From the NCBI RefSeq assembly GCF_017591425.1, contig NW_024466607.1, forward strand, positions 8,998,501 to 9,062,500: DNA of 64,000 bases, written 5' to 3'. The notes under the pieces were generated by a model, which had not been told where the DNA came from, made no database searches, and saw only the letters and a list, made by a program, of their open reading frames with translations. Of the stretch, positions 12,981 to 24,539 are shown piece after piece; within the stretch, counting starts at the first letter, position 1, and each line of letters begins with the position of its first letter. The position numbers and the translations under genes were made by a program. Source of the DNA: Ochotona curzoniae. Taxonomy: Eukaryota; Chordata; Mammalia; Lagomorpha; Ochotonidae.

Positions 12981-13671
12981 GATGAGGCAGTAGGGTGGCG
13001 GTGCTTTTTAAATATTTGGCAAGCATGGGAATGGAATGAATATAGGGACAGGAATATGAAAGATCCTAGCAGACCTAGAAGACAGTTCGTGACAAGAGGA
13101 CAGAGGGCATTCACTGCACACTCCCAGGGGAAGATGATGGTTAGTGTGGGGTGTGTGCACCTTGAGGAAACAGAAGTCTTCCAATGAAGCCACCTCCTTG
13201 GGTGGCCTTGCACAGACACAGACAGGCATCATGACAGACATGTCCTTCCGTGTCCCTGGCCCTGGACAGCTCCATCTACTCTGGCCTCTTGACAGTGGCC
13301 ATGTTCCTGATTGGTGACGCCATGACCTTTTCCTCCTAAATCAACAACTCCATGCTTACTCCTCAGGCTTCTTTCAGATTAAACCTCACTGTGAACACTT
13401 TAATTGATCCTGAAAGCAGGAACAAAACTGTAGGCAAACATTTTTAAAGTACTAAGGGTTATACCTACAGAGAGTGATAATGCAAATGTGAGAGCTAAAT
13501 CCACACACAGGCTGCCATAAGAAAAGGGACACTCCTGAGGAGCTGTGAGCTCTCAGGACAAGAATGTCCTTAAGTGACATAGGAGGCCATATGATTCGGC
13601 CAGGGATCCTGATTAAGCAGAGGAAGGAATCTGACTTGGTTTGGGCTAAGGGCCATTTGCATTTCTGAAGG

Positions 13672-14038
13672 CAAATCTTTCTGTCTTTTTTTTTTTTAAA
13701 GATTTATTTTTATTATTTTTTTTTATTGGAAAGGCGGATATACAGAGAGGAGAGACAGAGAGGAAGATCTTCCGTCCGATGATTCACTCCCCAAGTGAGC
13801 GCAACGGTCGATGCTATGCCGATCCGAAGCCAGGAGCCTCTTCCGGGTCTCCCACGTGGGTGCAGGGTCCCAAGGCCCTGGGCCGTCCTCCACTGCTCTC
13901 CCGGGCCACAGGCAGGAAGCTGGAAGGGAAGCGGGGCTGCCGGGATAGAACCGGCGCCCACATGGGATCCCGGGCGTGCAAGGCGAGGACCCCAACCACT
14001 TGTGCCACCGCGCCGGGCCCCAAATCTTTCTGTCTTTT
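13672..14038 (-). mobile_element. Young C-type SINE with perfect 18-bp target-site duplication
   Basis: Antisense C-repeat from the T-rich tail (about 13690) to the head, reverse complement of GGGGCCCGGCGCGGTGGCAC, ending near 14020. The 18-base string CAAATCTTTCTGTCTTTT occurs at 13672-13689 and again at 14021-14038, a perfect target-site duplication typical of L1-driven insertion. The B-box region and the GGATCCCATGTGGGCGCCGG core are well kept, so this is one of the younger copies here. Several overlapping reading frames inside it recur in other copies and are not genes. Confidence 0.95.
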
Positions 14039-14084
14039 AAAAAGTTAAATCACAACCTCAGCAGTGGGGGGCAACCAGCCAGTC

Positions 14085-14250
14085 CCGGGTTTAACACTCA
14101 CTTCCACACTTGCCAAGCTGTGAGGCCTCCAGTTCCCGTTTGTACAATGGGAACCCCCCGCGTATATTTATAAGGCCTGTGTGTGACTAGAGATAAAACC
14201 CCTGGTGAAGTGCCTGGTCCTTTGGTACTCAGCAAAGGACAGCTATGGCT
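14085..14250 (+). repeat. MIR
   Basis: CACTTGCCAAGCTGTGAGGC, GTTTGTACAATGGGAACC and AAGTGCCTGGTCC follow the MIR core and tail order. Confidence 0.65.
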
Positions 14251-15089
14251 GCTCATGGCATGATGGTATAAGAGGATGCAAGGCTGCAAACCTTGGGGAG
14301 ACGCCATCCAAAGCATTCAGTGCTTAGGCCTGGCAGGGCCTGCAGAAGCCACAGAAACAGCATGGACACCCGGCAGGTCTTATCACTGCACTTCAGCCAG
14401 CTCTAGCCCTATGGATTAGGCCCCTTTGGCTAACCAACCTGAACCAACCCCTTAGCTGGACTGGCATCACACGTCTCTGAATCAATAGTTATAGGGGGAA
14501 GACAGGAAACTAAATGTACTTGGGCTACTTCTGACCTCCGATGATGAAGTCTTCCCACCTCAGCTCCCACTCTGCCAAGACTGCTGGTGCTTTCAGTGAA
14601 GCATGCATTGAATAATGGACTTGAAAGAATGAACAAATGAAGCCAAGCAGGGTGACAGCTCCAGGAGGGAAAAAAAAGGACAAGCCTTGTACCTAATGCA
14701 CTTGAGCAAACACCAGGTCTCATCAGGCAACCCAGGAAGAGCAAACAGTCCTGTGGTCTTCCCAGATCCAACATCATTTCTCAACCAGAGAAGATGACAG
14801 GGTTCGTGCGGTCTCCATTTGCTTCCTGAATATCATAAAATGCTTTGTGTCCTCCAACACTTGGTGGCTGTGACAATCAAATAATGGAAGATGGAGACTA
14901 GAAATATACACCGCACCCATGTGACTGTGCACACAGATGACCAGCTGTGCCCAAGGAAGTAGCAGTGACAGTTGTCCCAGGATTATGGATGCCTGTCATA
15001 GTCCTGAATATAGAAGGACAAGAGCCACAGCCAAATAAAAAAAAAGTCTGAGAATCTTTGACAGCAAAACTTGCTTTTGAGAAAAACAG

Positions 15090-15430
15090 AGAGGGCCTGA
15101 CATGGTAGCCTAGCAGCTAAAGTTCTCACCTTGCACGTGCAGGGAGCGCATATGGATGCCAGTTCATTTCCCGGCAGTTCCATTTACCATCCAGCTCCTT
15201 GCCTGTGGCCTGAGAAAGCAGTCCAGGACGACCCAAAGCCTTGGGATCCTGCACCCAGGTGGGAGATGCGGAGGAGGCTCTGGGCTCCTGGCTTCAGATC
15301 AGCTCAGCTCTGGCCATTGCAGCAGCTTGGGGAGTGAACCAGCAGACTGAAGGTCTTCCTCTGTCTCTCCTCCTCTTTATATAACTGAATGTCCAATAAA
15401 AATAAAATAAATCTTGAAAAAAAAAAGAAA
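15090..15430 (+). mobile_element. C-type SINE, sense
   Basis: Nearly full-length, from GGGCCTGACATGGTAGCCTA through GTGGCCTGAGAAAGCAGTCC, CCTTGGGATCCTGCACCCAG and TTGGGGAGTGAACCAGCAGA to a CCAATAAAAATAAAATAAAT tail. Imperfect direct repeats (AGAAAAACAGAG before, AGAAAAATTAGAG after) may be a decayed target-site duplication. Confidence 0.9.
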
Positions 15431-16137
15431 AATTAGAGAACGGAGGCGAGGAGCTGAGTGAGAGATCCATGCCATCTCTGTGTCAGGTAGCGGGCACAGC
15501 CTGGGGGGAAGAGGTGGCTGGGCGGTTTCAGCTGGAGCTCATCTGAGGACTGATTCCTTTGTTGCCTTGGTCCTAAATGTTGGGATAAGAGACTGGGCTC
15601 TCCAAAGGAACACCGTGCTGGACCTAAGCCTGGCCCCAGGGAGAAAGCCAGCAGCAGCCTTAGCATTGCAGGCAGATGAGGGAAGCAAGGGGCTTGGAAT
15701 CTTAGGACCAGGAAAATCCATCTCAAGGAATTCTAAGCTCTTAGCTAAGACTCAAAAACAGTATTTCTTCTACTACAGTGCTTCTTGAACATAGTCTATA
15801 AGCGCAGGTGTGTTTTCACAGGAGTGTGCTCCCTTAAAAGCTGATCTTTGGGCCCCAACAAGGACCAAAACTCCCTAAAAGAAAGCTGTACTGAGCACCT
15901 CAGAGGAGCAGGAGGCCCACAGAAGCTGCTCTCCAACGGGGTCTCTTTGCCTCAGCACAGATGACATTCTGCACTAGTGATTCCCTGTCCGAGAGGCTGT
16001 CCTGGGTAGGGTGGAGAACCACATGTCTGGTCTCTTTCCCTAAGATGCCAAGATCACCTTCCTCCTGGCCCTAACAGACAGCCAACATGTTTCTAAGTTA
16101 TTGCGAAAAGGACGCTCATCAGTGTTTTGTATAAAAG

Positions 16138-16140
<3 letters not shown>

Positions 16141-16172
<32 letters not shown>
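16141..16172. repeat. (GA)16 microsatellite
   Basis: Uninterrupted 32-base GA dinucleotide run. A pure array of 16 units is long enough to be length-polymorphic. Confidence 0.98.
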
Positions 16173-16175
<3 letters not shown>

Positions 16176-16639
16176 AGAACAAATTCCTGTGAAACACAAT
16201 GGCAGAAAGGAGGCTTGCCAGCTGTCTTCAGCCCCTAGGTGCCTAAAGACCAAGACCCCTGCCCATTCCCCACTCATGGAGCTTGGGGTGGAGTGCAAGG
16301 TCCCTGGGAGGGTCCTGTCAGGTCTTCTGAGAAGAAAGATGTGCAATCTGAAGACGAGAGAGGCCATTTCCACGGTCTGCTTCCAGGAGAGACCCGGGCA
16401 GTGTGACCTCAGGAGCTTGGCGGGGCTGCAGAGGGCACTTTCCCAGAAGCACTCGCATCTTACAGAGGCCAGGAGGGCGCAGACCAACTGGGCACACTGA
16501 GGACTAGCCCGAGCTAGAGAGATGGAGTCAGGAGAGCTGGGGCTCAGGCAAGACAAGCTTTTTGGAAAATGTTAAGGGGGAAAAAAAAAAAGCAGCAGCT
16601 TTTAAAATTGGATTAGGAGAGACAGGAACAAGAAGGGAT

Positions 16640-17330
16640 CGGCCCATATTGGGGTGAAAGGTGCTCGGTTAACAGATGACGGATATAAAGAACTACTTAA
16701 GTCCTATTTTCTATCAGGGAGAATAATCTTGAGACTGAAAAGGGTGAACCCAACACTGATAGGAGGGAATTGAAGTGCAGTCGGGAGGAGACTGGGAGAG
16801 GACACCCACTCCCACTGAACGGATTCAAATCTCCTGATCCAGATGAATTACATCTCAGTCTGGAATTCACACAGCAGAGATGGGTGCTCCTGGGAATTCA
16901 GAGAAAATGGGGAGATGCCCAGTACAAGACAATGTCTAATTTAGCGAAGGGAGAGAAGATGGATTCTTGTAAACGACAGACTGACGAGCCGGAGGCCGAT
17001 CGCTGGCAGAAGTCCGCAGTCTCAGCGCTGACAAACAGAAGCTCACTAAGCTCAGACCGGGCTGGACCCGCTACCCTTCTCCTGTTCTTGGCCCCTCTCA
17101 TGAACTGGAAACTAATAGGGACCTAGAGAAGGCCCTGCGCATGGATCCAAAAACATTAGCCTCACGCAGCGAGGAGAAATGGGGCTGGCTCATGGCACTC
17201 CAGCTGAGAGTAGTGAGGCTGCCAAACACACCCCAGGGCACAGCTCTTTCCAGTCCATCCAGTCTCTTTGGCTTGTCAGAGACCAAACCCAAAGGATTCC
17301 TCCTTGCGAGGAACATCGGGAAGGACAGAG
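16640..17330 (+). repeat. CpG-rich ancient block, possible CR1/L3 LINE fossil
   Basis: One plus-strand frame is open from 16770 to 17126 and includes NGFKSPDPDELHLSLE near 16820-16865. That resembles the peptide just upstream of the reverse-transcriptase domain in CR1-class LINEs as I remember it. The flanking sequence (GAACTACTTAAGTCC, GTGAACCCAACACTGATAGG) also looks repeat-derived. From 16950 to 17330 CpGs are unusually frequent for this intron. The reading frame is not a convincing gene: it has no splice context, and the similarity stops after the short motif. Confidence 0.35.
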
Positions 17331-17454
17331 TATGAGGGTTTAGAAGACAGAAGGGGAAGAGCTAGCCTTCAGCCCTCTGACATGCCACGTGTAGCTGAAG
17401 CAGCAGGCATGTTCTGTGTGTCTCTGTAACAACAGCTGTTACTCTGTAGGCTGG

Positions 17455-17550
17455 GAGTAGAAGCAACGGGCCATAATTACATACAGCAAGACAGTTTAAT
17501 TCAATGTAAAGAACAACTGTAATTGTCCTCTAATGGAATGAACCACCCCA
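17455..17550. promoter_or_regulatory. Homeodomain-motif-rich candidate conserved element
   Basis: A non-repeat stretch with clustered TAAT/ATTA cores: CCATAATTACATA, AGTTTAATTCAATG, CTGTAATTGTCC and CTCTAATGG within about 80 bases. Motif density is what is seen; enhancer function is only a guess. Confidence 0.2.
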
Positions 17551-17579
17551 GGAGGAGGAAGAGGGAAAATGCTTGCATA

Positions 17580-17785
17580 TCTCCATACACCCTGATAGGC
17601 ATGTTCACATGTTAATTTTCTAACTTAACTCTTAGTAACAATTGAGGGAGGTGGTTTTCTTTATTAATTTTCTTAAGAATAAGACATCTAGGCTCAGAAA
17701 AGTTAGCTAACTTACCCAAAGTCATACAGTTAGCAAGAGCTAGCTAAGAAACCAAATTCAGGAGTGAATCCACTTTTTTCCAATA
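17580..17785 (-). repeat. MIR, antisense
   Basis: AAGACATCTAGGCTCAGAAA followed by CTTACCCAAAGTCATACAGT and a decayed AGCTAGCTAAGAAACC is the antisense MIR core. Confidence 0.75.
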
Positions 17786-17999
17786 CACAGGTTTCTAGTC
17801 AATGGACTAATAGTCACTTGCAAGGGAGATAGCAGGAAGACCTCCTGCACCAAGCAGAGCCCTTCAAACTGGAGAGATTTCGACAATGATCACAATGGAT
17901 GGAACAGGATTTCCAAAGGTGGGAACATGATCACCTAATTAGTCACAGGTAAGTACAAGTTCAAAATGTCATTTTCTGTTCATAAAATTGACCAATTTT

Positions 18000-18900
18000 A
18001 AGAAAATGAAAAGGGGGAAGGGGGAACAATTAAAACTACCATAAAATACACAGATTTTTCAATATTTAAGTGCCAAAAATAGCATCTGTAAAGTTAAAAC
18101 AAGTAGAACAAAGAAATGGATTTATAATAAACATGGTAATTGGCAGTCAATTTCCATATACATACAGAAGTCCTATAAATCAAATAAAAAGACAAACTGC
18201 CTAACAGGAGAATGGTGACATAAGTAAACTCTCAAAAAGGGAGGCACAGGGGGTCAGTCACATTAAAAAAACATTTAAATGCAATGCTGTGTGTGAGGTT
18301 TGAGTGCAGGGCAAGGGATGCTAAAACTTTTTCCATTGTTTTATATATTTGAAGAGGAATATCAAGGCATATATTCAAATTAACGATAAAAGACTATAAG
18401 TAACCAACAGGAAAATGATGAAATACATGAAGGCAATTCCCATCATGTAGTTGCCAAAAGGAATAAGGCAGATGATGTGTGAGGAGATAAGCTAAGCAAA
18501 GTTGATCAAAATGCATTGCTATGTATGAATTGCACAAATATTTTACAAAATAGTGAACCATGACCCTACTTGACAAAACAACCCATGCATAGAAAAACAA
18601 GAAAAAAAAAACCCAAAAAATAAGCAACAAAAAACAAACAAACCATGCATGTATTATTTACATAAATCATGCTACAACTCACAAAGAAAATGTCTGGAAG
18701 AATATATCAGTGGTTAGTTCTGGGGATGAAAACTTTGCATGTTCCATGCCTTCACAGTTTTTTTTTTTTAAATAAACATGCATTTTATTTGGCATTAGTC
18801 TAAAAAAGTGAAAAATAAAACGCCCAATGCTGATGAAAATGAGGGACAGTGGCTTTATCCTACGTACCACTGGTGCAATGTGAAGCTTCTGTAGCCCCTA
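18000..18900. repeat. AT-rich decayed LINE-like sequence
   Basis: About 0.9 kb of A/T-rich sequence. It includes GTCTGGAAGAATATATCAGT and GTTAGTTCTGGGGATG, familiar from ancient mammalian LINE or DNA-transposon 3' ends. No coding frame. Family and orientation are not assigned. Confidence 0.3.
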
Positions 18901-19394
18901 CTGCCTGGCAACTTGGTAATGTGTAACCCCAAACCACATAGACACACAGTCAGAAGTGTCTAGTGTCACTCCAAATTATTCTGTTTAAGAAAATGAGTGG
19001 AGGAAGCAATAAAGAGAGTCAGAATAACTTTTTATTTTCCTGATAGGAAAGGGTTAAAACAACTAAATAGTCTGGTGGTAGGTCTGGTATACAGGGGCAA
19101 CACACAACTAATAAGTTTAGAAAGAGAGCTGACATGGGAGGAAAGCTATGGTTAAAAGGTTACTGAAAGGTTTGTATGGTTCCAATCAGATTCTTGCAAA
19201 TAATATTACAAAATCACAAATATCATTGAAATAGAATCCAACCTGGTCATGTGAATAATAACAATGGTACTTTTCTCAGAGGTTGGCTGATATGGCCAAT
19301 TTTATTTTATTTTTTGGGCTTATCTGAATTATCTGAGTATTTTTCCCCTTACCAAAAGCATGTATTACTTAATGAAAGAAGAAACAAAGACAGA

Positions 19395-19399
19395 CAGAC

Positions 19400-19434
<35 letters not shown>

Positions 19435-19472
19435 CAAAAAGAAAGAAAGAAAAGAAAAGAAAGAGAAAAAAT
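19395..19472. repeat. (GAAA)n tetranucleotide repeat
   Basis: About eight perfect GAAA units from 19401, then interrupted AAAGA-type units to about 19470. Confidence 0.95.
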
Positions 19473-19747
19473 GAACCCTGCTGCCTTAGCAGGCTGAATG
19501 CGCTCTAAGCAAATGGTCAGGTAACTGCTATGATACCCAGTAGCAAGACAGAGGTGCTAGGACTGGGAGGGTCTGGTCCCCCCTCGCCCACTGCCAAGCA
19601 ACACTCGGTCATACTCAGAGCACTTGCATCTCATCCACCCACCTAAGCCCAGACTCTGCTCCTGCTGATCTATGCTGCAATCTGTCTTGACAGCAGAGCT
19701 TCACATGCTCGTTAAATGTCTACCAAACACTGAGCTGGACTCTAGAG

Positions 19748-19764
19748 ACACACACACACACACA
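19748..19764. repeat. Short (CA)n microsatellite
   Basis: Seventeen bases of alternating A and C, then AAGTGAGC. Confidence 0.9.
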
Positions 19765-19890
19765 AAGTGAGCTGGATTATGGCACTGTGGGACAGGTGAA
19801 AAGAGAGGGATGATCACAAAAAGCATCTAGGACTAGGCAGTCCTTGCCAGGCGATCCTGATGGCAGGGGAAAAGGCTGTGTCACTAGAAG

Positions 19891-19942
19891 GCACTCCGGG
19901 TGTGACCCAGAGACTGCACTCCGGGTGCAGGACCCAGAGACT
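19891..19942. repeat. Two-copy 25-27-bp tandem duplication
   Basis: GCACTCCGGGTGTGACCCAG-AGACT (split here for length) is followed directly by a second copy that differs by a CA-for-T change. Each copy carries CCGGG. Confidence 0.85.
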
Positions 19943-21329
19943 GCAGTGAGAAGCCACTGACCAATGCACCGACAGGTTCTAGAAAGAATTCTGCAACAAG
20001 TGGATACCAGATCACAAGGAGAGAGTCCAGGGAAAAAGCACATCGGTGGCGAGGTCAAACCACAGATAGCCCACTGTGTGAGGAGGCAGCCCAGGAGATA
20101 CTAGCTCAATGACATGGGGAGGACTCAGGCACCAGCGAGTAGGGCAGCACAAACACCTTTTTCACAGTCAGTGCCAGGAGAGGATAAGGCTGTTGTCAGC
20201 TTGCCCTTCTCAGCATCCCATCACCTCCACAAGCCAGGAGGACTCATCTAGTTGCATCAGGCTGATCAAGGTGAGGAAGGAAAGAGCTGAGAAAAGAAAG
20301 TGCAAGGCCCTAAAGTACCCGTTTAATTAAAGTTATTTGTTTAACTGAGCCTTTTCCAGCAGGGATAGGTGGTAGCTTACACACATGATAGACAAGTACT
20401 TCTGCCTCTTCAACCCCTAAGTACCCATTTAGGAGACTTAATGTGCCGGGGTTACAAAACCAACACACAATAACCCTGGAGCAGGAAATGCTGCATATTA
20501 ATGCTGCTGCTGCCCGGAATGGTGCAGAAACCACTTCAGAGCAGATGCTGATGGAGCTTGTGCTTTGCAGGACCCTAGCAACAATAATCGGGAAAAGATA
20601 TAAATCAGCAGCAGTGAGCATCCACTTAACCACGAGATTAGCCCTTGGCCTCGGGCGGTAGCTTTCCCTCTCCTAACAGGGTCTACACTTGGCTTTCCCT
20701 GCAGCATTTACCTTCACTTGTCTGGACAAAGCTCATTACAATGAAGGAGAGAAAAAGGAAACGTGAATCTAAGCAGTTTTTGCAACAAGTCATTGGCACA
20801 AAAAAAGACGGGTTGGGGTCTGGTTCTTGGTGACAAAAATCTTCATGTCTGAGAACCAGCAGCAACATAGCAACTGATGGATGCTGAATTACACCACAAA
20901 CAAACAAAAGTCTTGGGAGAAGAAGCTTCTGCGGAAATCAGAGAAATCAATGTCAATTCTCTGAGGCAAGATAACGACATTATAGTTATGTAAGAAAATG
21001 TCTACACTTCTCGGCGACGTATATTGAAGTGTGTATATAGGGAAATGCCACGGTCACTGGGATTTGCTTTAAAGTACTCAAGCAAAGAAAAAAAAAGACA
21101 GAAAGGAATAGCTATGAGCAATTGTGACAAAACTGTTACATCTGGGGGACAGGGAGAGAGATGCTCATTGTACTAGTGTATTGTTCTGCTTAAAGTAAAT
21201 TCCTTTGTAGAGTGCTTGAATATGGACTCAAGCAATTCTGAGCTCTTGGCCCAGTGTGGTCAACCAGTTAATAACTAGGTTCCTGAATACAGCCTGCCAA
21301 AGCCTACGAGCAGCAAATTCTCATCACTC

Positions 21330-21500
21330 TCTGTGATCCCAAATCACTCATGTGATAACTGCCACAGATTTCCAAGCTTGTTTTCTTTATCTGTAAAATG
21401 GGGGTGATAAGAGTCCCTGCCTCATATGTTTGTTTGACACCGTGACAATTTAGTACATGCGACACACTCAGAACACGCTGGGCATTTTCACAGCAAAGAC
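21330..21500 (+). repeat. MIR
   Basis: TCTTTATCTGTAAAATGGGG with GATAAGAGTCCCTGCCTCAT is the unmistakable MIR 3' half. Confidence 0.85.
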
Positions 21501-21624
21501 TCAAGCAAGGTCAGCCATTATTGTCGTCACCTGGTTTACTAGGTTATTTGAGAGTCACAGAAGGCCCAGTCAAGTGCTTGATTCATGCCCACAAAATCAC
21601 CTTTGGAGACAGAAGGGTATGCAA

Positions 21625-21720
21625 TCTGTTAGCAATACCGCTATGACTGGTTTAATTCTCAAAACTACCTTGAAGATTGGAACTATTATTATTCCTACTA
21701 TACAGAAGTAGATTCTGAAA
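21625..21720 (-). repeat. MIR fragment, antisense
   Basis: TTTAATTCTCAAAACTACCT followed by ACTATTATTATTCCTACTAT and ACAGAAGTAGATTCTGAAA is the antisense 3' half of MIR. Confidence 0.7.
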
Positions 21721-21724
21721 CCCT

Positions 21725-21860
21725 GATGAAATCCTGGGTCTAAGGTTAATAGCTGTGAAACTGTGGACCATCTGTTAACCTCTCTGAGTATCCTCATTTT
21801 CATTTGCAAAACCCCTACTGTTGTGAAACCTAACTGACATAACATGAGTGCTAAAATCTA
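21725..21860 (+). repeat. MIR, sense, abutting the antisense fragment
   Basis: TCCTGGGTCTAAGGTTAATA, TTAACCTCTCTGAGTATCCT and CATTTGCAAAACCCCTACTG follow the sense MIR consensus. It lies head to head with the antisense MIR just before it. Confidence 0.7.
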
Positions 21861-22089
21861 ACAGAAAGTAGGCAAGCATCCAGTTCAGCGGGACCCCTTG
21901 CTCAGACAGCTACCCCAGGTAAGCACGGTCCAAGTATGCAGCAGAGGTTTCAGTCTGTTTCCCTCACCGCAAAGGTTCCTGAGAAATGAATGAGAATGTT
22001 TCTGCAACGTATGAGCTGAGACCATAAGGTAAATAGCTGTTTAGCAAATCTTCCAGAAGCAATGCAAAGAGCAGTGTGGGGAAGGTGGG

Positions 22090-22640
22090 CTGACACAGCA
22101 GTGGAGGTGATGGTGGTAATGGCGGTAGCAGAGGGAGAAGCAGTGGTAGTGATTGTGTTGGTAGAAGCAGCAATGAAAGTGGTGGTGGAGGTAGAAACTA
22201 AGGAGGTAGAGGTGGAGCTAGTGGAAGTGGAGACAGCGGATGTTGATGATGGAGACAGCAAGAGTAGAGGTGGAGGAGGGTGCAGCGGGGGATACAATGG
22301 TGATGATGATGGTGGAGGTTAAACAGACAGAGATAATGACGGAGATGGTGGTGACAGTGGTACAGGTGGATGGAGATTAAGTTAATTAGTGGAGGGCTCA
22401 GCAGAAGTGGAGCTGATGGTAGTAGAGCTGAAATTAATAGAAGAGATGATAATGGGATGGTAGCAATGGAGTTGGTATTAGAGGTGGCTGAAATGGAGAA
22501 GTTGGAGGATGTAAAGATGGTGAGGTTGCTGAAGGTAACAGATGGTCAAGGTGGAGGAGGTGATGTTAGAAGTGGAGAAGGTGGAAAACCTCATCAGGAC
22601 AGAGGTTGCGGGGATAGCAGTGGGGTTGGAGATGACTATC
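22090..22640. repeat. Degenerate purine-rich trinucleotide tract (GGT/GAT/GAA type)
   Basis: About 550 bases in which GTG, GGT, GAT and GAG triplets dominate one strand (for example GGTGGTAATGGCGGTAGC, GATGATGATGGTGGAGG). This creates open frames in several phases: V/E/G-rich on plus, S/T/P-rich on minus. These are by-products of the 3-base periodicity; no start, splice or homology signal supports a gene. Confidence 0.85.
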
Positions 22641-22649
22641 TTTTATGGA

Positions 22650-22870
22650 GTACCTATTGACAGCTAGTACTGAAAGAACACCTAGCATGTGTTATCTCAT
22701 TTTTTCCTCATAATGAATGACCCAAAGGAGTAGACACCTTGCACAGATAAAGAAAGTATAGTTTCAGGTGGAGTAAATAACTTGGCTAAGGTTACAGTGG
22801 TGTTATTACATAAATTGAGAAGCCAAGATTTAAGAGTGTCTAAATCCTGTGATCTAACTTACTTTCCTTA
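22650..22870 (-). repeat. MIR, antisense
   Basis: GTGTTATCTCATTTTTTCCT, AAATAACTTGGCTAAGG and GAAGCCAAGATTTAAGAGTG follow the antisense MIR order. Confidence 0.7.
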
Positions 22871-23044
22871 CGAAGTTTTGGGAGACAGGCCAGGTGGGTA
22901 CTAAAAATCTACTGCATAAAAACGCAAGCATCTAGGGTCACTGCTACATTGTTGCCAGCTGTGTGACCTCTGGAGACAACCTATAACAGCAGTAACATTG
23001 TTATTCTTGCTTGATAACAATATCTGCACTTACTATTACATACA

Positions 23045-23430
23045 ATGATATTGGTTAGTTTTTTTGTTGCCATCATGAAATACCTGAGGCAGACTAACTT
23101 ATTTTGGAAGATAAGTTTATTTAGCCCTTAGCTTTGGGGAGTGGAGGGAATGGTGCTGGCACTGACTCTGTTCTGGTGTCAGCAGAGTCCTGAGGCAGTA
23201 CCTGGCATCATGTGGTAAGAGATGGAGGTCACGTATATCAGTTCTCTTTCTCTCTTATAGTCACCAGGATTCAATCCTGGGCCTCCATCTTAGTGGCTCA
23301 TCTAAATCGAATCCCTTTCCAAAGTCCCCTCCCATAAACACCACAGTTAGATCAGGTTTCCATACTCTTAACATGGCTGGGGAATTAAATTCCACATGGC
23401 CAAACCCTATTTATTCCATAGCAGAGTATA
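23045..23430 (-). mobile_element. MaLR (THE1/MST-like) LTR, antisense
   Basis: Starts GGTTAGTTTTTTTGTTGCCA and ATGAAATACCTGAGGCAGAC. Further on come AATCCCTTTCCAAAGTCCCC and GGGGAATTAAATTCCACATG. These are antisense landmarks of the THE1/MST LTRs of ancient MaLR retroelements. Only LTR sequence is seen; no viral genes are present. Confidence 0.6.
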
Positions 23431-24539
23431 ACAGCAGACTAGGCTCTATGTTACATTCTTGACTAGGCAAACTGAGAGGTACTGAGGATCCTCTCTGTGA
23501 AGCTGCAGAGCCACATCTGGGCTTGGGGGACTTGTTCATCCCTCTCAAGCCAAACCACGATCAAGTCATGCTCAGGTCTCCCTCCATGCTTATCACTGCA
23601 CCAAGTGATTCTCAAATCACACAACTGCCCTGAGTCTGTTTCCTTATCTGTGAAAAAAAAAATGGATTGGGTCAATGGTTCTAAATGTCCTTATGTCTTC
23701 CTGTCTGACTGATCACTTTTACCAATGAGCCTGGATCCTACCAGGACAGATATAAAAAGCCCATCCTGTGAAGAAAGGCAGCCATTAATCTCTGTGGCAT
23801 GCAGGCTTCATTTCTCACATTCTGCATACCACTGAGAACACACAAAACACTCACTTGTATGGCCATTCCGTAACTGAAAAGGAGTACTGGTGGGGTAACT
23901 GACAAGCAGCCTTCCTCAGCCCAACCTGACGAATAACTGTTGGATTCAGAATTCTTTCAAAGTCTCTTGAACTCAGACCAATTCAGTCTGGCAGTTTAAA
24001 AACATCAACAACATACCCAACCCCATAACAATCAGGAGGTGTGCTCCCTCCCCAAATGCTTTCCTGTCATTTTGTTGGCAGGTCAGTTACCTGTCCCTCA
24101 TTCCTGCTTTCCAGCAGCTTCTCTCTAGAGGTCTCACAGCCAGAGTCCTTGCTGCCTCCCAGTTTCACCTCTTTCGTGGCTAGCTCCATTCTGAATTCCT
24201 ACTGCCAACTCAGATCTAATAGAGCAGGCTTCCCTTGCTAGGCAGAAGAGCCTACTGGCTATTGACTAGGGCTGGGAGTTGGTGTTCCTTGCAACAAGGT
24301 ACATCCCCCTCACCATGTAAGCACAAGTGGAATTGCACCCACTGCGACAATCCACAGAGCCACAGTATGGCTCTTCCGAGAACCCTCTCTGGGTAAAGGT
24401 GATCCTCTCACCACACTGCCTCCCACCAGTGGGCTTGGCCTTCCACTATACTTCCACTAGCTCCCCACTCAGAAGTGAGGCACAAATCCGCTTCCTCTCA
24501 TTATTAAGTTCATGTTGCTTGCTCTCTCCCTACCCATGA

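Noticed and set aside
19395..19472. Regular short repeats that could be mistaken for an array
   Set aside because: Simple GAAA microsatellite without spacers; not CRISPR, and the DNA is mammalian.
22062..22322. V/E/G-rich open frame
   Set aside because: By-product of the trinucleotide-periodic tract.
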